A stretch of 64,000 bases of DNA from Thuidium tamariscinum (taxonomy: Eukaryota; Streptophyta; Bryopsida; Hypnales; Thuidiaceae), in the NCBI GenBank assembly GCA_947034885.2, contig OX344749.2, positions 42,561,682-42,625,681 on the forward strand, in the 5' to 3' direction. How positions within the stretch are numbered: position 1 is the stretch's first letter; every line of letters begins with the position of its first letter. Both the position numbers and the translations under genes were made by a program. Of the stretch, positions 1 to 11,184 are shown piece after piece. The notes beneath the pieces are model-generated. The model had not been told where the DNA came from. It made no database searches and saw only the letters and a list, made by a program, of their open reading frames with translations.

Positions 1-11
1 CTTTAGGGGTT
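1..11. repeat. right terminus of a piggyBac-like element lying off-window
   Basis: The window opens with CTTTAGGGG followed by TTAG. This matches the right end (CTTTAGGGG then TTAA) of the piggyBac-like elements at 862-3901 and 9281-16393. The rest of the element would lie to the left of the window. Only eleven bases support this. Confidence 0.35.
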
Positions 12-39
12 AGCTTACTCCTTGATTGACTTGTGATTT

Positions 40-857
40 TATTCTCCATGAGATTAATGGAAAATGCTAAATGCTAAACAATCTATTGTGGCCTGAAGTC
101 AAATTCTCAAATTGAATCATTTGATCACAATTGGGCATCATTCTAACATCGTTAACTCTTAAAGGACAACCCTTTGACTACATGTTCAAATTTATGTTTA
201 TGAAATTTTTTACGTTTATTTTTTAAGATGAAACTACATGTCTTTATTACCTCACAAAAATTTTATATTTTTTTAAGGAAAATTGATTTTTATGAGAATT
301 TCATAAAGAGTAGTGAAGAAAAATTCATATCAAATAGAAAGTTATTTCAAAAAATCTAAAAATTTCACCATGGGTGTATGTTATAGATTTGAAGTGAGAA
401 ACATAATAATGTAAACTCAAATCTTATTTTCTTCTATAATTAAATATAGAAGACATCAAAAATACATCAAAAATTCAAATTTCATTAAAATATTTAATAC
501 TCTAATTTTTATAAAATTCCAATTGGTGTAGAAACTAGAGCAGACGACCTTTTGCTTGTAAGTTGAATTAAAACTCAAAAAATATCATTTTGTTGGAGAT
601 ATTTTAGATTTAGAGAAACAAACAAAAACCTTAAAACAATAAATTTTGCCATCTCTTTATTTTACTTACTCCTCATTCACATGAAGACAAACACTAAAAT
701 GATTGCAAACTCAATTGGGTACTATTTATAATCCTCCTTGAAAGGTCAACAAGAAAAAAGTGGATGAAAAAACACTTTCAATTTCACTAAAGACCTCGCT
801 ATAGACTTCTTTTGGGTCATCCAAACGCCAAAAATTGACGTTGTGGGCGCTTTTTGG
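40..857. other. AT-rich intergenic DNA, no gene seen
   Basis: No reading frame of useful length, no splice-like structure and no recognisable repeat family were found. The sequence is AT-rich with short A and T runs. Confidence 0.5.
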
Positions 858-1786
858 TTAACCCCTAAAGGACCAACATGCCTTTTTTGGCAACATAGCA
901 ATTTTGGGCAGGTACGTGTGGCTAGAGATTTCTATATTTTGAAACCAAACTTTAATAGAAGGTGTGGACAAGGAGTATCTTCAAAACCAAACAATTTTTG
1001 TGACTTTTGACTACATGGTTGAAAAGTTATCGCATAAAATGTTGTTTGTTTCTCAACTCGGGTAGTTCAGGTAGATCAGAAAAAATCACTTTTTTTGAAA
1101 ATAAAAATTTGGAATTGATTTTATAGATTTATATATACATAGAAAGCTTTGAATCATTCCATTTGAATTAATGAGTCAAAAGTTATGAAGAATTTTAGTT
1201 TGCGAGTAGTTATGAATTCTCTTCTCTAAAATAAACTTTGAAGTCCTTTATTTTACTCAATTCTCAATATTTTTGAAAAAAAATAAAAACATTGGGTGTA
1301 GATTATTTATTACAACATTTGAACCATTGGGATTGGCATTCTTCAATTCAATAAATAAATTGTTACCATTTTGTATTTTGAATCATTCTTTACTTCTTTC
1401 TACTTACTATTTTTCTTGTACATGTTGTACAATTCCAAATGATATGAAAATTTTTAAGGATGTAGCCAACTTGAATTGGAGAATGAATCTAAAGAGTTGC
1501 AACCATTTTGTACATTTTTTCATACAAATGTGGCCTTCTAAAGTGCAGCTGCCCGGATTTTTGTAGTAGAAAAACAATGATTTTTGTAACTTCAAAGACT
1601 AATATCTTGCAATCTACATAGCAGAAATTTCTGAAATTTTTCTACACACTAGAAGAAAATTGGGACTTTTGCAACTACAGTTAGTAACCAGTTTTGTAGT
1701 TGTATAACACGTTTGCAACTAGGTGATAATTTGGAGCTCACAGTTGCAGTGGACAAGTCGCACTAGTTGCAATGCAACAACGCCAG

Positions 1787-2614
1787 TTTGTGAGCCTAAA
1801 AGCATGAGCTTGCGAGCAATGAGCGTAGGTTTTGTGAGCCCAGAGAATTAACCAAAAAAAACTGTGAATTTTTTAAGCCAAGAGAAAAAAAAAGTGAAGT
1901 CATTTTAAAAAAAAATCTATTTATAGTAAAATTTCAATTTTATGACCATGGACCTATGACCGTAGAATTGTGGTTAATGTATTTTAAAATTTCAAATCCT
2001 ACTATCTCTAAAGTGTCTCTCAATACCTTCCAAAAAAAATTTTGAATTTTTGAATTTTTTTTTAGGTTCAAAATCCAGAATCTAACAAGGTTTTTTTGAG
2101 GGTGATGGAGTCCTGAAAAGAAAAAAAAAAAAGGAATAAAAAAAAGTTTTTTTTTTTTTTTTTTCCGACTTTATCACCCTAAAATTGATCTCTCGGTACT
2201 GAGAGAAGGTTTTTGAGGGTGAAAAGTTGCAACAAAAATGAACTAGAAACATACTTGGAAAAAAAAATTGAAAATAAATGAAAAAAAAAGTTTTGAGAGC
2301 TCCAAATCCCTCTACCTCCAAACCCCTTTCAATATCAAAGAGGGATTTTGGAAGGTGATGGAGTTTCAAAAAAAGTTGAAAAATAAAAAGAGGACTGAAA
2401 ACAAAATTGAAAAAAATTGAAAATTTTTTTTTTGAAAAAAAAAGTTTTGAAAGTCAAAAATTTCAAATCTCATGAGGGGGATACTAGATATAAAAATCCA
2501 AAATTCTTAAAGCATGGTAATAGGTCCATGCTCTAAAAATCACTAAAAATTTCACCAAAAATTCTAGGCTCACAAGCTCACAAGCTCATAGGTTCACGCT
2601 CACAGGCTCACAAA
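1787..2614. repeat. inverted-repeat element nested in the CACTA element
   Basis: The left edge reads TTTGTGAGCC with several further GAGC-rich repeats (to about 1845). The right edge (about 2565-2614) carries the reverse complement, ending GGCTCACAAA. The centre is very rich in A and T homopolymers. This looks like a fold-back or MITE-like unit of about 0.83 kb, but I could not fix a target duplication. Confidence 0.5.
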
Positions 2615-2667
2615 ATAGCATCCTCGGTTGCAATGTAGTTGTAAAATCGAAAAGATTATTTTTCATT

Positions 2668-2823
2668 AGATAGCTTATAAGCTATCTAAAAATGGGGGTA
2701 TAAATGACTTGTCCACAATGACTACATTGACAACAATGATTGCAAAATTACTACAAAATGACTATTTTGCACTCATTGTTGTTGGTGAAGTCATTGTGGA
2801 CAGGTCATTTATACCCCCATTTT
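2668..2823. repeat. perfect 20-bp palindrome plus a long hairpin
   Basis: Positions 2668-2687 are a perfect palindrome (AGATAGCTTATAAGCTATCT). Next to it, about 36 bases at 2688-2725 (AAAATGGGGGTATAAATGAC...) pair with 2788-2823 (...GTCATTTATACCCCCATTTT) around a loop of about 60 bases. Both lie inside the CACTA element and may be another small nested insertion. Confidence 0.6.
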
Positions 2824-4119
2824 CTTGTAGTATTACGTGGAACTTCATTGATGAAGTCTTCTGACGTAGAACTTGCTTTTGTATAACTTGCCTGCAACTT
2901 GTGTACATTTGCTTTGCAACTAGTTTCTAATTGCTTTGCAACTAGTTTACAACTAGTTTGTAATTTGTAGATTTATAGATTTTTTTATCTTAATGATTGT
3001 AGATTTCAGAAATTGAATCTCAATGATCTGTAGATTTTAGAATTTTAGATCTAGCCTTTTTAGATTATCAAATTCAACTATTGATATTAAATAGATTTCA
3101 CAAGTTTACAAAACTTTAAATTTCAAAAGTTTTAAAATTTCTTATACTTTAAATATTTGTAGATTTCTATAAATTGTTGAAATCTACAAATTATAGAAAT
3201 TTGCAAGTTGTAGAAATCTACAAGTTGTAAAAATCTACAAAGTGTAAAAATATTAGAATTGTAATATTAAACTTTATTACTTAAAGATGGTATAACTTAC
3301 AGTTCTTATCCATCCAATCTAATGGTATTCTTGACAATTGAGATGGGACAATTGATATAAAATTGATTTAATTATTTTTTAGTTGTATTCTAGTTGCAAA
3401 GTAGTTGCATTCTAGTTGAATTGTAGGCAAATTTAGATTATTTCCAATTGTAGTTTGACACACTTGACTCTACAAAACCTAAAGTGGTCCATGTCAACAA
3501 GTGTAATGAATTTTGGATGTAAAACACATCACATAAATTCTTTTGTTAGATTCCTGTAATCCAAACTTCAACTTGCAACTACTTTGTAACTACATGCAAC
3601 TTGAAACTTCAATCTATGACTACTTTGCGACTATTGTGCGACTATAGTAGTGTAAACATTAAATTTGGTGCAAATACAGAGGATTGTAGTTGCAGGGAAG
3701 TTGCGTAGGACACATAGTTGCATATTAGTCGGTTGTGGCGGACATGATTTTCTTCTAGTGACATCTTTCCAAACTAGTGCACTAAAAGATTCTATAGCTA
3801 TATGTGTCAAAAAATATTTTTTTTCTGAAATTTGGTAACTGTTCTAGAAATGACAGTTTTGGAGCAATTTTGGTGGAAACATAGTTGCGGTCCTTTAGGG
3901 GTTAAGCAACTAGATTGACTTGTGCCAATTCCATAATCAAGTAAAATAAGAATAAAAATAAAAGTATTGAATGCTTGCTATTCGCAGCACCTTCAGTATA
4001 TTTCAATATATAAGTCCGGGGGGACTCCAATAGCCTCTCATCACTGCAAATTCGTATCATCGTCTTGCTAGATCTGCCTCTTCTGCTACTTCATTATTTT
4101 GAAGTCCATACCTACCCGC

Positions 4120-4469
4120 AAACTAAAATTCCTCATAACTTTTGACTTGTGAATCCAAATGGAATGATCCAAAGCTTCCCATGTTTGTAAAAACCTAAAG
4201 AATCAATTAAAAATTTTACTTTTGAAAAAAAAGTTTTTTTAAAGAAGTTTTTTCAGCTGCCTGGGCTGCCCTCACTTCAAACAAAATGACATATCATGCC
4301 ATAACTTCTTAACCGTGTAGTCAAAAGTTACGAAAATTGTTGGGCCTTGAAGCTACTCCTTGGACACATGTTGTGTGAAAATTTTGAAGAAAAAAAATAA
4401 AAACTCCATTCGTAGTGAGCTGCCCAAAAAATCTATAATGCCAAAAAACACAGCTTAGGCATTTAGGGG
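4120..4469. mobile_element. piggyBac-like element end (AAATGCC subfamily)
   Basis: GGCATTTAGGGG ends at 4469 and is followed by TTAA (4470-4473). The 350 bases before it are a diverged reverse complement of the arm at about 862-1250; for example, both carry versions of CATAACTTTTGAC and AAATGGAATGATCCAAAGC. The CCCCTAAATGCC end is the same variant as in the complete small element at 32754-33288. No matching left end was found nearby, so this copy is truncated or rearranged. Confidence 0.6.
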
Positions 4470-4473
4470 TTAA

Positions 4474-5752
4474 ATGTCAATTCTACTTCTCTTTCAAGGA
4501 AAATTAACTGAAAAATATTTCTAGAAATTTTATCTCCCTGAAATTCTGTTTCAACCCCTTAGATGGTCCTTATGGGACCTCTTACCCCTTACCAGAATAT
4601 TTCTTCGATCACCGCATCACAGTTGCTGCAAAATCATCATTTCTATGAAATTCTCTGTTGAACTCCGCTTTTGTAGAGTTTTGATGTGGCAATGCACTCC
4701 GGCCAGCATTGGGTCCAAATATGCTCGATGCTTGCTTGCTTGTGATAGAGTGAGCTAGCAATCAAATGCTTCAAGGACTGCTGATTAGTTGTTCTTTCTC
4801 ACTTTGTGAGAATTTTAGGTGAGTTTCTTTTGAGTAAGACAGTTGATTTTCCTTTTGTTGTTGGAAAAAGAGAGGTTTAGTTTTAAGTTAATCGGAATTG
4901 TGTTCGTATTGATGAGGGTATCTGTAAAAGGGAGCTCGTGACCTCACAACTTGTGTGGACAGTCAATCCTATACTGCATGATTGATAGTAGGTCTAGAAT
5001 TGCCTCCTTTACTAGGAAGAAAGAAAGTTCAATTTCTACTAAGAGTATGTGTCTATCACATTACGGAAGTAATGTAAGTACCTCTCGTTTAGGAAATTGG
5101 CAATATCGTAACATTCAGAATTTTGTTTTTTCCAACTTTGAATGTTGATATCTTCTGATTTGTAAGGTCAAACCTCATGAAAATTTTACCACATGATCTT
5201 AGACAAGTGAAGAACAAGATCTTATTGATAGATTCTAAGATGGGTTTTTTTGTATTCTTACTTGGATGAGTGCAACAATACTGACAATTTTAAATTGGAG
5301 TAGAAGTCGTTGCTCCTACAAGAGGTCGCCCCTACCCGTAGTCACTTGTCTTTGTTAGATCCACATGTGCCCCAAAATGTCCAAAATGTAACGTATGGAT
5401 GCCACCTGGCATCTAAGTGGCTTTATTTATTGCGGGGTAAATTTTCTCAAAGCCAAAGGTATATTTAATTTTTTTGGATGTCACAAGGGTCTGGATTAGA
5501 CATTGCATGACATCTTGATGTAGCGATGTTGCATTGTCTGACAAAACATCCTTGCTAGTTTGGGCTAGGTGTCTATATTCTTTCTCAAGCACTCTTGCAA
5601 TAAAGGTCTTCCTTTACTTGTGTCAAAAAAAATTTACACGTATTGAACTGACAAGATGTAATTCACTATAAGCACTAAGACCATAAGCACTAGTTAAAAT
5701 GCTAGAACTATTGAAATACATCTAATAGATTGAATTAGGAAGTAAGTTGCTA
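4474..5752. other. intergenic DNA with a decayed piggyBac-like arm, no gene
   Basis: No coding region is supported. Positions about 5090-5310 resemble 22400-22600: both share the order GATATCTTCTGATTTGTAAGG-like text, a TTTTACCACATGAT motif and a GGATGAGTGCAA-like motif. They are probably decayed copies of one repeat related to piggyBac arms. Confidence 0.45.
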
Positions 5753-5834
5753 TTCCCTCCATCTCAAAATAAGACTAGTACTTCCTATGTATTTTACAAA
5801 AGAAACATAGGTCTTATTTTGAGACAAAAGGAGT
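5753..5834. mobile_element. Stowaway-like MITE, 82 bp
   Basis: The inverted ends are TTCCCTCCATCTCAAAATAAG and its imperfect reverse complement CTTATTTTGAGACAAAAGGAG, flanked by TA on each side (5751-5752 and 5835-5836). The CTCCCTCC-to-AAAATAAG pattern with a TA target is the known Stowaway (Tc1/mariner-derived) signature of plants. It has no coding capacity. Confidence 0.7.
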
Positions 5835-6529
5835 TATATTTAAGCCTAAATTTGAGTCTCAAATGATTTTGTTTGTTTATTAATTTGTTATGGTATAGAT
5901 TACTACATAGTCTTGCTCAATGTTGAAGTGAGGTCCATTTCACAAGTGATGTGAGAAGGCATAAATAATTATGCCAAAGTGAACACCAATATGCATTTGC
6001 ATACAAGTCAATATGAATCTTGGAGGGATGTTCAAATTGATTTGACAAGGAAAGTCAATGTGTGAAGGTCATATATGAGTGGATTTGCATAAATTTAGCT
6101 AAGAAGTAATAATTAAGAAAAAAAAAATTGACTAATTTGAAGAAAGTTAGAATAAATATTACTTTGTCTATTACATCTTAATATGTCATGGAATAATCGC
6201 TAATTAAACAAGTAATTGTTTGGTTGATTAGAAAATAATTGGAATTTTAAAAGACCTTTTATTACCTATAAGTCTATATACTGCATCAATATTAACCTTA
6301 TTAGAACCATTCAACTATATTGGTTAATTACTATCATTCTTTAACTCAATATAATAATTATAAGCAAATTGGCCATCCAATTGAAAAATAGCTTGTAATC
6401 ATTATTAGCTTAAGGTAGGTTAAACAATGTCATTGTAGTGTCCATCAATGTAAGTAGGAGTTAGGATAGAGTCCTATGCTTATACATATATACCAAGATG
6501 TTGAGGACATACAGTATGGCGCAAACATA

Positions 6530-7211
6530 GTACAATCTAAAGTAAAGGCAATTATAAGATAAGAGTGATTTTTATGTGCTTTGAACCTCACTTCAAATTT
6601 ATTTGTTAATGTAATAATAAAAAGGCATAAGGCCAAACAAGCACAGAGAATGGTTTTGGTATTTTTTGCATGCAAAATAACAGTGGTCCCCTATGAGAAC
6701 TATCTTTTTCAGTTTCTTTTACTACACACGGAATGTAGCCATCACATGGAAAAGTGAGACAAGGAATTTGTAAATATGTCTCCACCTCCAAATTAAATCA
6801 ATTTACAAGATTCAATATTTTCAAATATAGATTTATGCATCTAAAATCTAGCTTAGATGTAGATTTTAGTGTACAAAATCAATACAATTTATAGGTTTTG
6901 GAGGTTCATATCCATCTTTTATATAGATTTGGTATTTCTAATTTCATTGACTTGTACATTTCAAAATTTTAATGTAGACCTTTTCTAGACTTCAAGAGTC
7001 CAAATTAAATATAGTATGTAGATTTCAATTCTACAAACATTTTAAAGTTTCACTTATAGTAAATTCTTTTAGATTTCTAAAATGTGCATTCACAAGAATT
7101 GATAGATTTTTTTAGATTGTACACTATGCCACAAAGATTGACAACTTGCACCGTATAAGTCTTATTGCATGGTACTGTTGACAATTGATATGGGACAATT
7201 GCAACTTATTA
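6530..7211. repeat. segmental duplication, left end of unit A
   Basis: This stretch aligns along its length with 23585-24280. Shared landmarks include a run starting GCATCTAAAATCTA, then TTGGAGGTTCATATCCATC, then GACAATTGATATGGGACAAT. It marks the left part of duplication unit A, with the partner in unit B. No gene was seen in it. Confidence 0.65.
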
Positions 7212-7850
7212 AATCTATGGGTGATTGCATGAAACACTTGTACTATTTTGCATCTCAAAAAGTGTGCTGATCTTTTTTTTGGCCATAACTTTTGAGTTTT
7301 GACTCTAAATGACTCAAGATTTATAGGCAAGGTACTCACGACTATTATACACCTTGAATAATTTTTTACATAATTTTAAAAAATATTTAACTATTTAAGA
7401 ATAGACCCTAATTCATTGTCACACTTGCCTATTTGGAGATTACTAGTACTATTTCACATCCAAAAAAACAAATTTTGAGCTGAAATTTAGAGGAGATGGT
7501 CTTCTAGTAGACTTGTAGCTAATGGAAAAAGTAATTAAAAAAAAAATTATTTTTATGTGGAATAGAAGTCAACAAAGTGAGCCTTCTTTTGCATGCATTT
7601 TGAAACATGCAAAAAATGATTTTGGTGAGTTTTTTGGTGAATGACCATCTTAGTAAAGTTGTTTCAAATGCCCAATTTTTATTTTATTTATATATATTTT
7701 TTCCTATTTTTTCTTAATTAAAACATCAAAGTATGTATTTTCTTGAAGTTTGGCACTTTTTTAGTTCTCTTCCTGAAAGATTTTTTTGACAAATTTCCTT
7801 TCATGATTTTCTTCATTTTAAGGAGTGGTGTATACATTAGTCATATTTAT
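7212..7850. mobile_element. degenerate copy of the GGGTGATTGC element family
   Basis: The left end GGGTGATTGCATGAAACACTTG is a one-mismatch form of the family end. The interior follows the copy at 54916-55637 in order (GGCCATAACTTTTGAG, then ACTCAAGATTTATAGG, then TTGGTGAGTTTTTTGGTGAA). The right terminal inverted repeat has been lost. Confidence 0.6.
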
Positions 7851-7904
7851 AAGAAAATTTAAACATCCCCAGAAACTAAGAGTAGTCAGAGCCCACAAAT
7901 GAAT

Positions 7905-8285
7905 GGGGTGTACCAGCACACCTTGCACATGAATGTTTCAGTCCATTTTCTTCCCAAAACTGACTCATGTTCTTGCAACAAACCAAAACATCCAAAACTT
8001 AAGTGAAACTAAATGTCCAGTTATTGTCCACCAGTGAGCCTGTTGCACACTGGTCCAAGCAATAAGAAGCAAATCATTTGGCTGCCCATACTTGGATGGA
8101 AAAAAGAGAAGCTATATTACAAAACAGTTACTGACAATGCAACTCCTCTTCGTAATCCTAAAACATAATTGCGTTCACAAATACAACTCCTTCTAGTTCC
8201 TTGTTTGCAGTAGAGGCTGCCACCAGAAACATTGCAATAAACTAAAAACATCCAGAATTCGAGTCCTACAACCTAGCTATAGTTT
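7905..8285. repeat. duplicated 3' flank of receptor kinase copy A
   Basis: It aligns with 50590-50919 downstream of copy C. Examples are TTTGGCTGCCCATACTTGGA and CATGTTCTTGCAACAAAC-like text. It is probably 3' UTR and downstream DNA shared by the duplicated units; no polyadenylation signal could be fixed. Confidence 0.55.
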
Positions 8286-8757
8286 CTACCGCCCCTCGGG
8301 TGTCGTATGTTCAAGAATGTTCATGGACGCATCCAAGGCATTTGAATAATCCTGTGCACGTAGCTCAGGTCGCTTAGTGTTTACAAAATTCGACGAGTGA
8401 TTGGAAGAGTATGAGTCTTGCGAGTGCCCTACTTCCAACGCAATGGCTTCCCGAAGCTCCTGAACAACATCTCGCATGAATGGTCGGTGCACGCCCTTGG
8501 GCTCTACGCTCTACATGGCAATCTGCGTCACTTTCCACACATTGTCCATGTTGGGGTGAGAGCTCTTCACCACGGGGTCCAATATGCTCTCGATGTCGCC
8601 AGCTTGGAGAGAGTTGCGGACCTTGTCGTTGATGATCCACTCACTTTGATCCTCCAGAGTGCTTTCAATGGGCTTGCGGCCGCAGAGAAGCTCCAGTAGG
8701 ACCATGACGAAGCTGTACACGTCAGACTTCTCAGTCAAGTTGCGAGTGGACTCGTAC
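8286..8757 (-). pseudogene. copy A exon 10, kinase C-lobe with in-frame stop
   Basis: The exon starts after a CAG acceptor and encodes the region after the activation segment (TEKSDVYSFVMVLLELLCGR), matching exon 10 of copies B and C. In DVYSFG the glycine is replaced by valine. The codon for Gln before SVEPKGVHRP is TAG at 8511-8513 (CAG in copies B and C). The frame then stays open to 8286 with a C-terminal tail 23 codons longer than in copy B. Confidence 0.85.
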
Positions 8758-8796
8758 CTGCAGCAAGAAAGGGAGGGACGCAAGTTTCAGGAAGAG

Positions 8797-9163
8797 GTAC
8801 CTATTTCTAATCACTAAAGCATTTCAGAATATGAAAAATTTGTTGAGAAATTGAACTTAATGTGTACAAACATAAGGATGAGGAAGAATGTAATTGTAAA
8901 TATGAATTTTATTCCTCAAGATTAAACATATTATTCAATTTAAATGTCAATTTTTCATTTGAACCCATTCCAATCTTATAGATTCACCTATTAAGGTTAG
9001 CTTTGGCACTTCTATCTAGGCAAGGAAGGAAGAGAGATGAATGAACAAGAAGGTATAGACAAAGAACCTTTTTCAATGAACAATTCATCTTAGTGTTGTC
9101 AACAATATATAGGACATCCTAATGATCCTATAAAGCCATCATGGAGTTGTTGGAAATAGGTAC
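8797..9163. mobile_element. MITE-like insertion in the last intron of copy A
   Basis: The ends are perfect 11-base inverted repeats, GTACCTATTTC (8797-8807) and GAAATAGGTAC (9153-9163). The corresponding intron of copy C (51329-51450) lacks these 370 or so bases but aligns on both sides, so this is an insertion in A or a deletion in C. There is no coding capacity. The superfamily is unknown. Confidence 0.55.
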
Positions 9164-9880
9164 TTCTATCTTTGTAGCAAAAAATTGAAAAGGACACCCA
9201 ACTTAGGATGGAGAAATTTATTCTTTTTCTTTATTTTGGATAGGAACACCTTGGATTCCTTGATTGAAGCAGTTAATTAACCCCTAAAGGTCGGAGGTGT
9301 GTTTAAGAAGAAAGTAGTCCAAAAAAGGGTGTTTGGTGAAGGAGAGAATTGGACGATAGGTAACAACTTTTTAGAGACTTTCAACCGTAGGATCTTGAAC
9401 TCATCTTCACTATGTAGCTACTCACCAATTTTCACCTGTAAATTCTTCAAAGTAAGTGAGATCTAAAGGTCCAAAGTTGAAATTTTTTTTTTCCACTGTG
9501 AAAATTTCGGGCAGCTGCACTTCAATTGCTAAATTTGACATGTATAGAATTTCATTTTGATTGCAACTCCTCTGATTTGGATTTAGGGTCAAGTTAGGAA
9601 AATGCTCAAAAAATTTCAAAGTCATTGCACTCTTGGAACACAATGAAAATTGCATGATTGTAGAGATAGGTTTGAAAAAACCTACTTACACTGACAAATT
9701 TTCCATGAATCAAAAACTCATTCAAATCGATTTGCATTCATAATTCCAACGGTGGAGACAATGATATATAAGTACTTTGCCATATATATGTGTCTTTCCT
9801 CAAAAATATGAAGATCTAGAAGTTTGGTAAAAAAAAATGAACTCCCAGCCTCCTGTACTCAAAACACTGCTCAGGGCATC

Positions 9881-10110
9881 TTTCAAATGTGGGGTTCGGG
9901 TCCTCCACCCGGGCTCCCTCCTCCACCCTGCCTGCTGCTCCCTCTCCACCCCCTCTGCCATCCGGCCTCCCTCTCCACCCCCTGTGCCGCTCCCTCCACC
10001 CCTGCCCCCCCCCTCTGCGGCTCCCTCCACCCCTGACCCCCCTCTGCCGCTCCCTCCACCTGACCCCACCTCTTGCTCCCTCCTCCACCCACCTACATGG
10101 ATGGGCACCT
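9881..10110. repeat. C-rich low-complexity block inside the piggyBac element
   Basis: The block consists of variants of CTCCCTCCACCC and CCCTCTGCCGCTCC in an irregular tandem array. It is open in several frames only because it is simple sequence, with Pro- and Ser-rich translations on one strand and Gly- and Arg-rich ones on the other. I do not treat these as genes. Confidence 0.7.
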
Positions 10111-10469
10111 CTCCCGGTATAACTTGGACCTTTCTGCTGGCTCTTGCTCCCCAAAATTCTTCTCAGTCCAGCAGCTGAGAAACAGAATGTTGAATTCAGT
10201 AGAGTTTTCACTTGTTGCTGGCTAACCCCATTTACTCTGTCAAAAATTTGAGAAAGGGATTGAAGGTTAGGATAAAAATTCCATGTTTTTATTCTAAGAA
10301 ATATATTGGATTCATATAAAAATGTAGACATGATAAAAAAAAATATTAGTGAATGGTTAGTAAAAAAATACACAATTCTTCTCTCAAAGTTTTTTGAAAA
10401 AAGAATCAACTTGTAAAAGAAAGGTAAAGAAAATTGAAATTGAAATTTAGCCAACTTCTTGATAATTGG

Positions 10470-11110
10470 ATGGAACTTGTCTAAAACATGTAGGAGGTTA
10501 GAGAAAATAAATATATGAGGACCTACCTAGTGGTACTAGGCAAAAAAAAAATAGGAAGTTTTCAAAAAAGAAAGAGCTTTTGTCATTCAAAAACTTTTAG
10601 GGAACTTGTCTAAAACATGTAGGAGGTTAGAGAAAATAAATAAATGAGGACCTACCTAGTGGTATTAGGCAAACAAAAAAAATAAGAAGTTTAGGGTAAA
10701 AGAAAGAGCTTTTATCATTCAAAAACTTTTAGGGAACTTGTCCAAAACATGTAGGAGGTTAGAGAAAATAAATAAATGAGGACCTACCTAGTGGTACTAG
10801 GCAAAAAAAAAATAGGAAGTTTAGGGTAAAAGAAAGAGCTTTTATCATTCAAAAACTTTTAGGGAACTTGTCCAAAACATGTAGGAGGTTAGAGAAAATA
10901 AATAAATGAGGACCTACCTAGTGGTACTAGGCAAAAAAAAAAATAGGAAGTTTTCAAAAAAGAAAGAGCTTTTATCATTCAAAAACTTTTAGGGAACTTG
11001 TCTAAAACATGTAGGAGGTTAGAGAAAATAAATAAATGAGGACCTACCTAGTGGTATTAGGCAAACAAAAAAAATAGGAAGTTTTTAAAAAAAAAACTTT
11101 TATCACTCAA
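10470..11110. repeat. five-copy minisatellite, unit about 130 bp
   Basis: A unit containing GAACTTGTCTAAAACATGTA, then GAGGACCTACCTAGTGGTA, an A-run and AGAGCTTTTATCATTCAAAA repeats about five times, starting near 10470, 10601, 10735, 10864 and 10994. It lies directly downstream of the transposase gene, inside the piggyBac element. Units differ mainly in A-run length, so the array is young. Confidence 0.85.
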
Positions 11111-11184
11111 AGAAAAATTGTACATGACAATAGCCACTTCCACCTAAAGTGCACAAACCACACATTGAATTCATAGTATTTACC

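Larger units (their letters stand above)
1647..3760. mobile_element. non-autonomous CACTA (CMC/EnSpm-type) element, 2.1 kb
   Basis: The element begins CACTAGAAGAAAAT and ends with the inverted copy ATTTTCTTCTAGTG. A 3-bp target duplication ACA lies at 1644-1646 and 3761-3763, as is typical of CACTA transposons. Both sub-terminal regions are crowded with short motifs of the type TTGCAACTA/TAGTTGCAA, like the transposase-binding repeats of this superfamily. No transposase-like frame is present, so it would need a partner in trans. It sits inside the piggyBac-like element at 862-3901 and is therefore younger than it. Confidence 0.82.
862..3901. mobile_element. non-autonomous piggyBac-like element, interrupted by a CACTA element
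   Basis: TTAA at 858-861 is followed by CCCCTAAAGGACC, and GGTCCTTTAGGGG is followed by TTAA at 3902-3905. A TTAA target with C-rich inverted ends is the piggyBac signature. The inner left end also shares AACATAGCAATTTTGG with the right end of the transposase-bearing element at 9281-16393, so that element may mobilise it. No transposase frame is present. Subtracting the nested CACTA insertion and its 3-bp duplication leaves about 0.92 kb. Confidence 0.75.

Noticed and set aside
862-4473. A single larger piggyBac-like element from the left end at 862 to the right end at 4469
   Set aside because: The two ends belong to different end variants (AAAGGACC and AAATGCC), whereas 862 pairs with 3901, which has the same variant and its own TTAA.
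9816-10454. Reading frames of 100-212 residues on both strands, Gly/Arg- or Pro/Ser-rich
   Set aside because: They are open only because they cross a C-rich simple repeat; composition follows the repeat and no domain is visible.
10470-11110. The regular repeats as a CRISPR-like array
   Set aside because: Units are about 130 bp, contiguous and without unique spacers, inside a eukaryotic transposon; this is a minisatellite.
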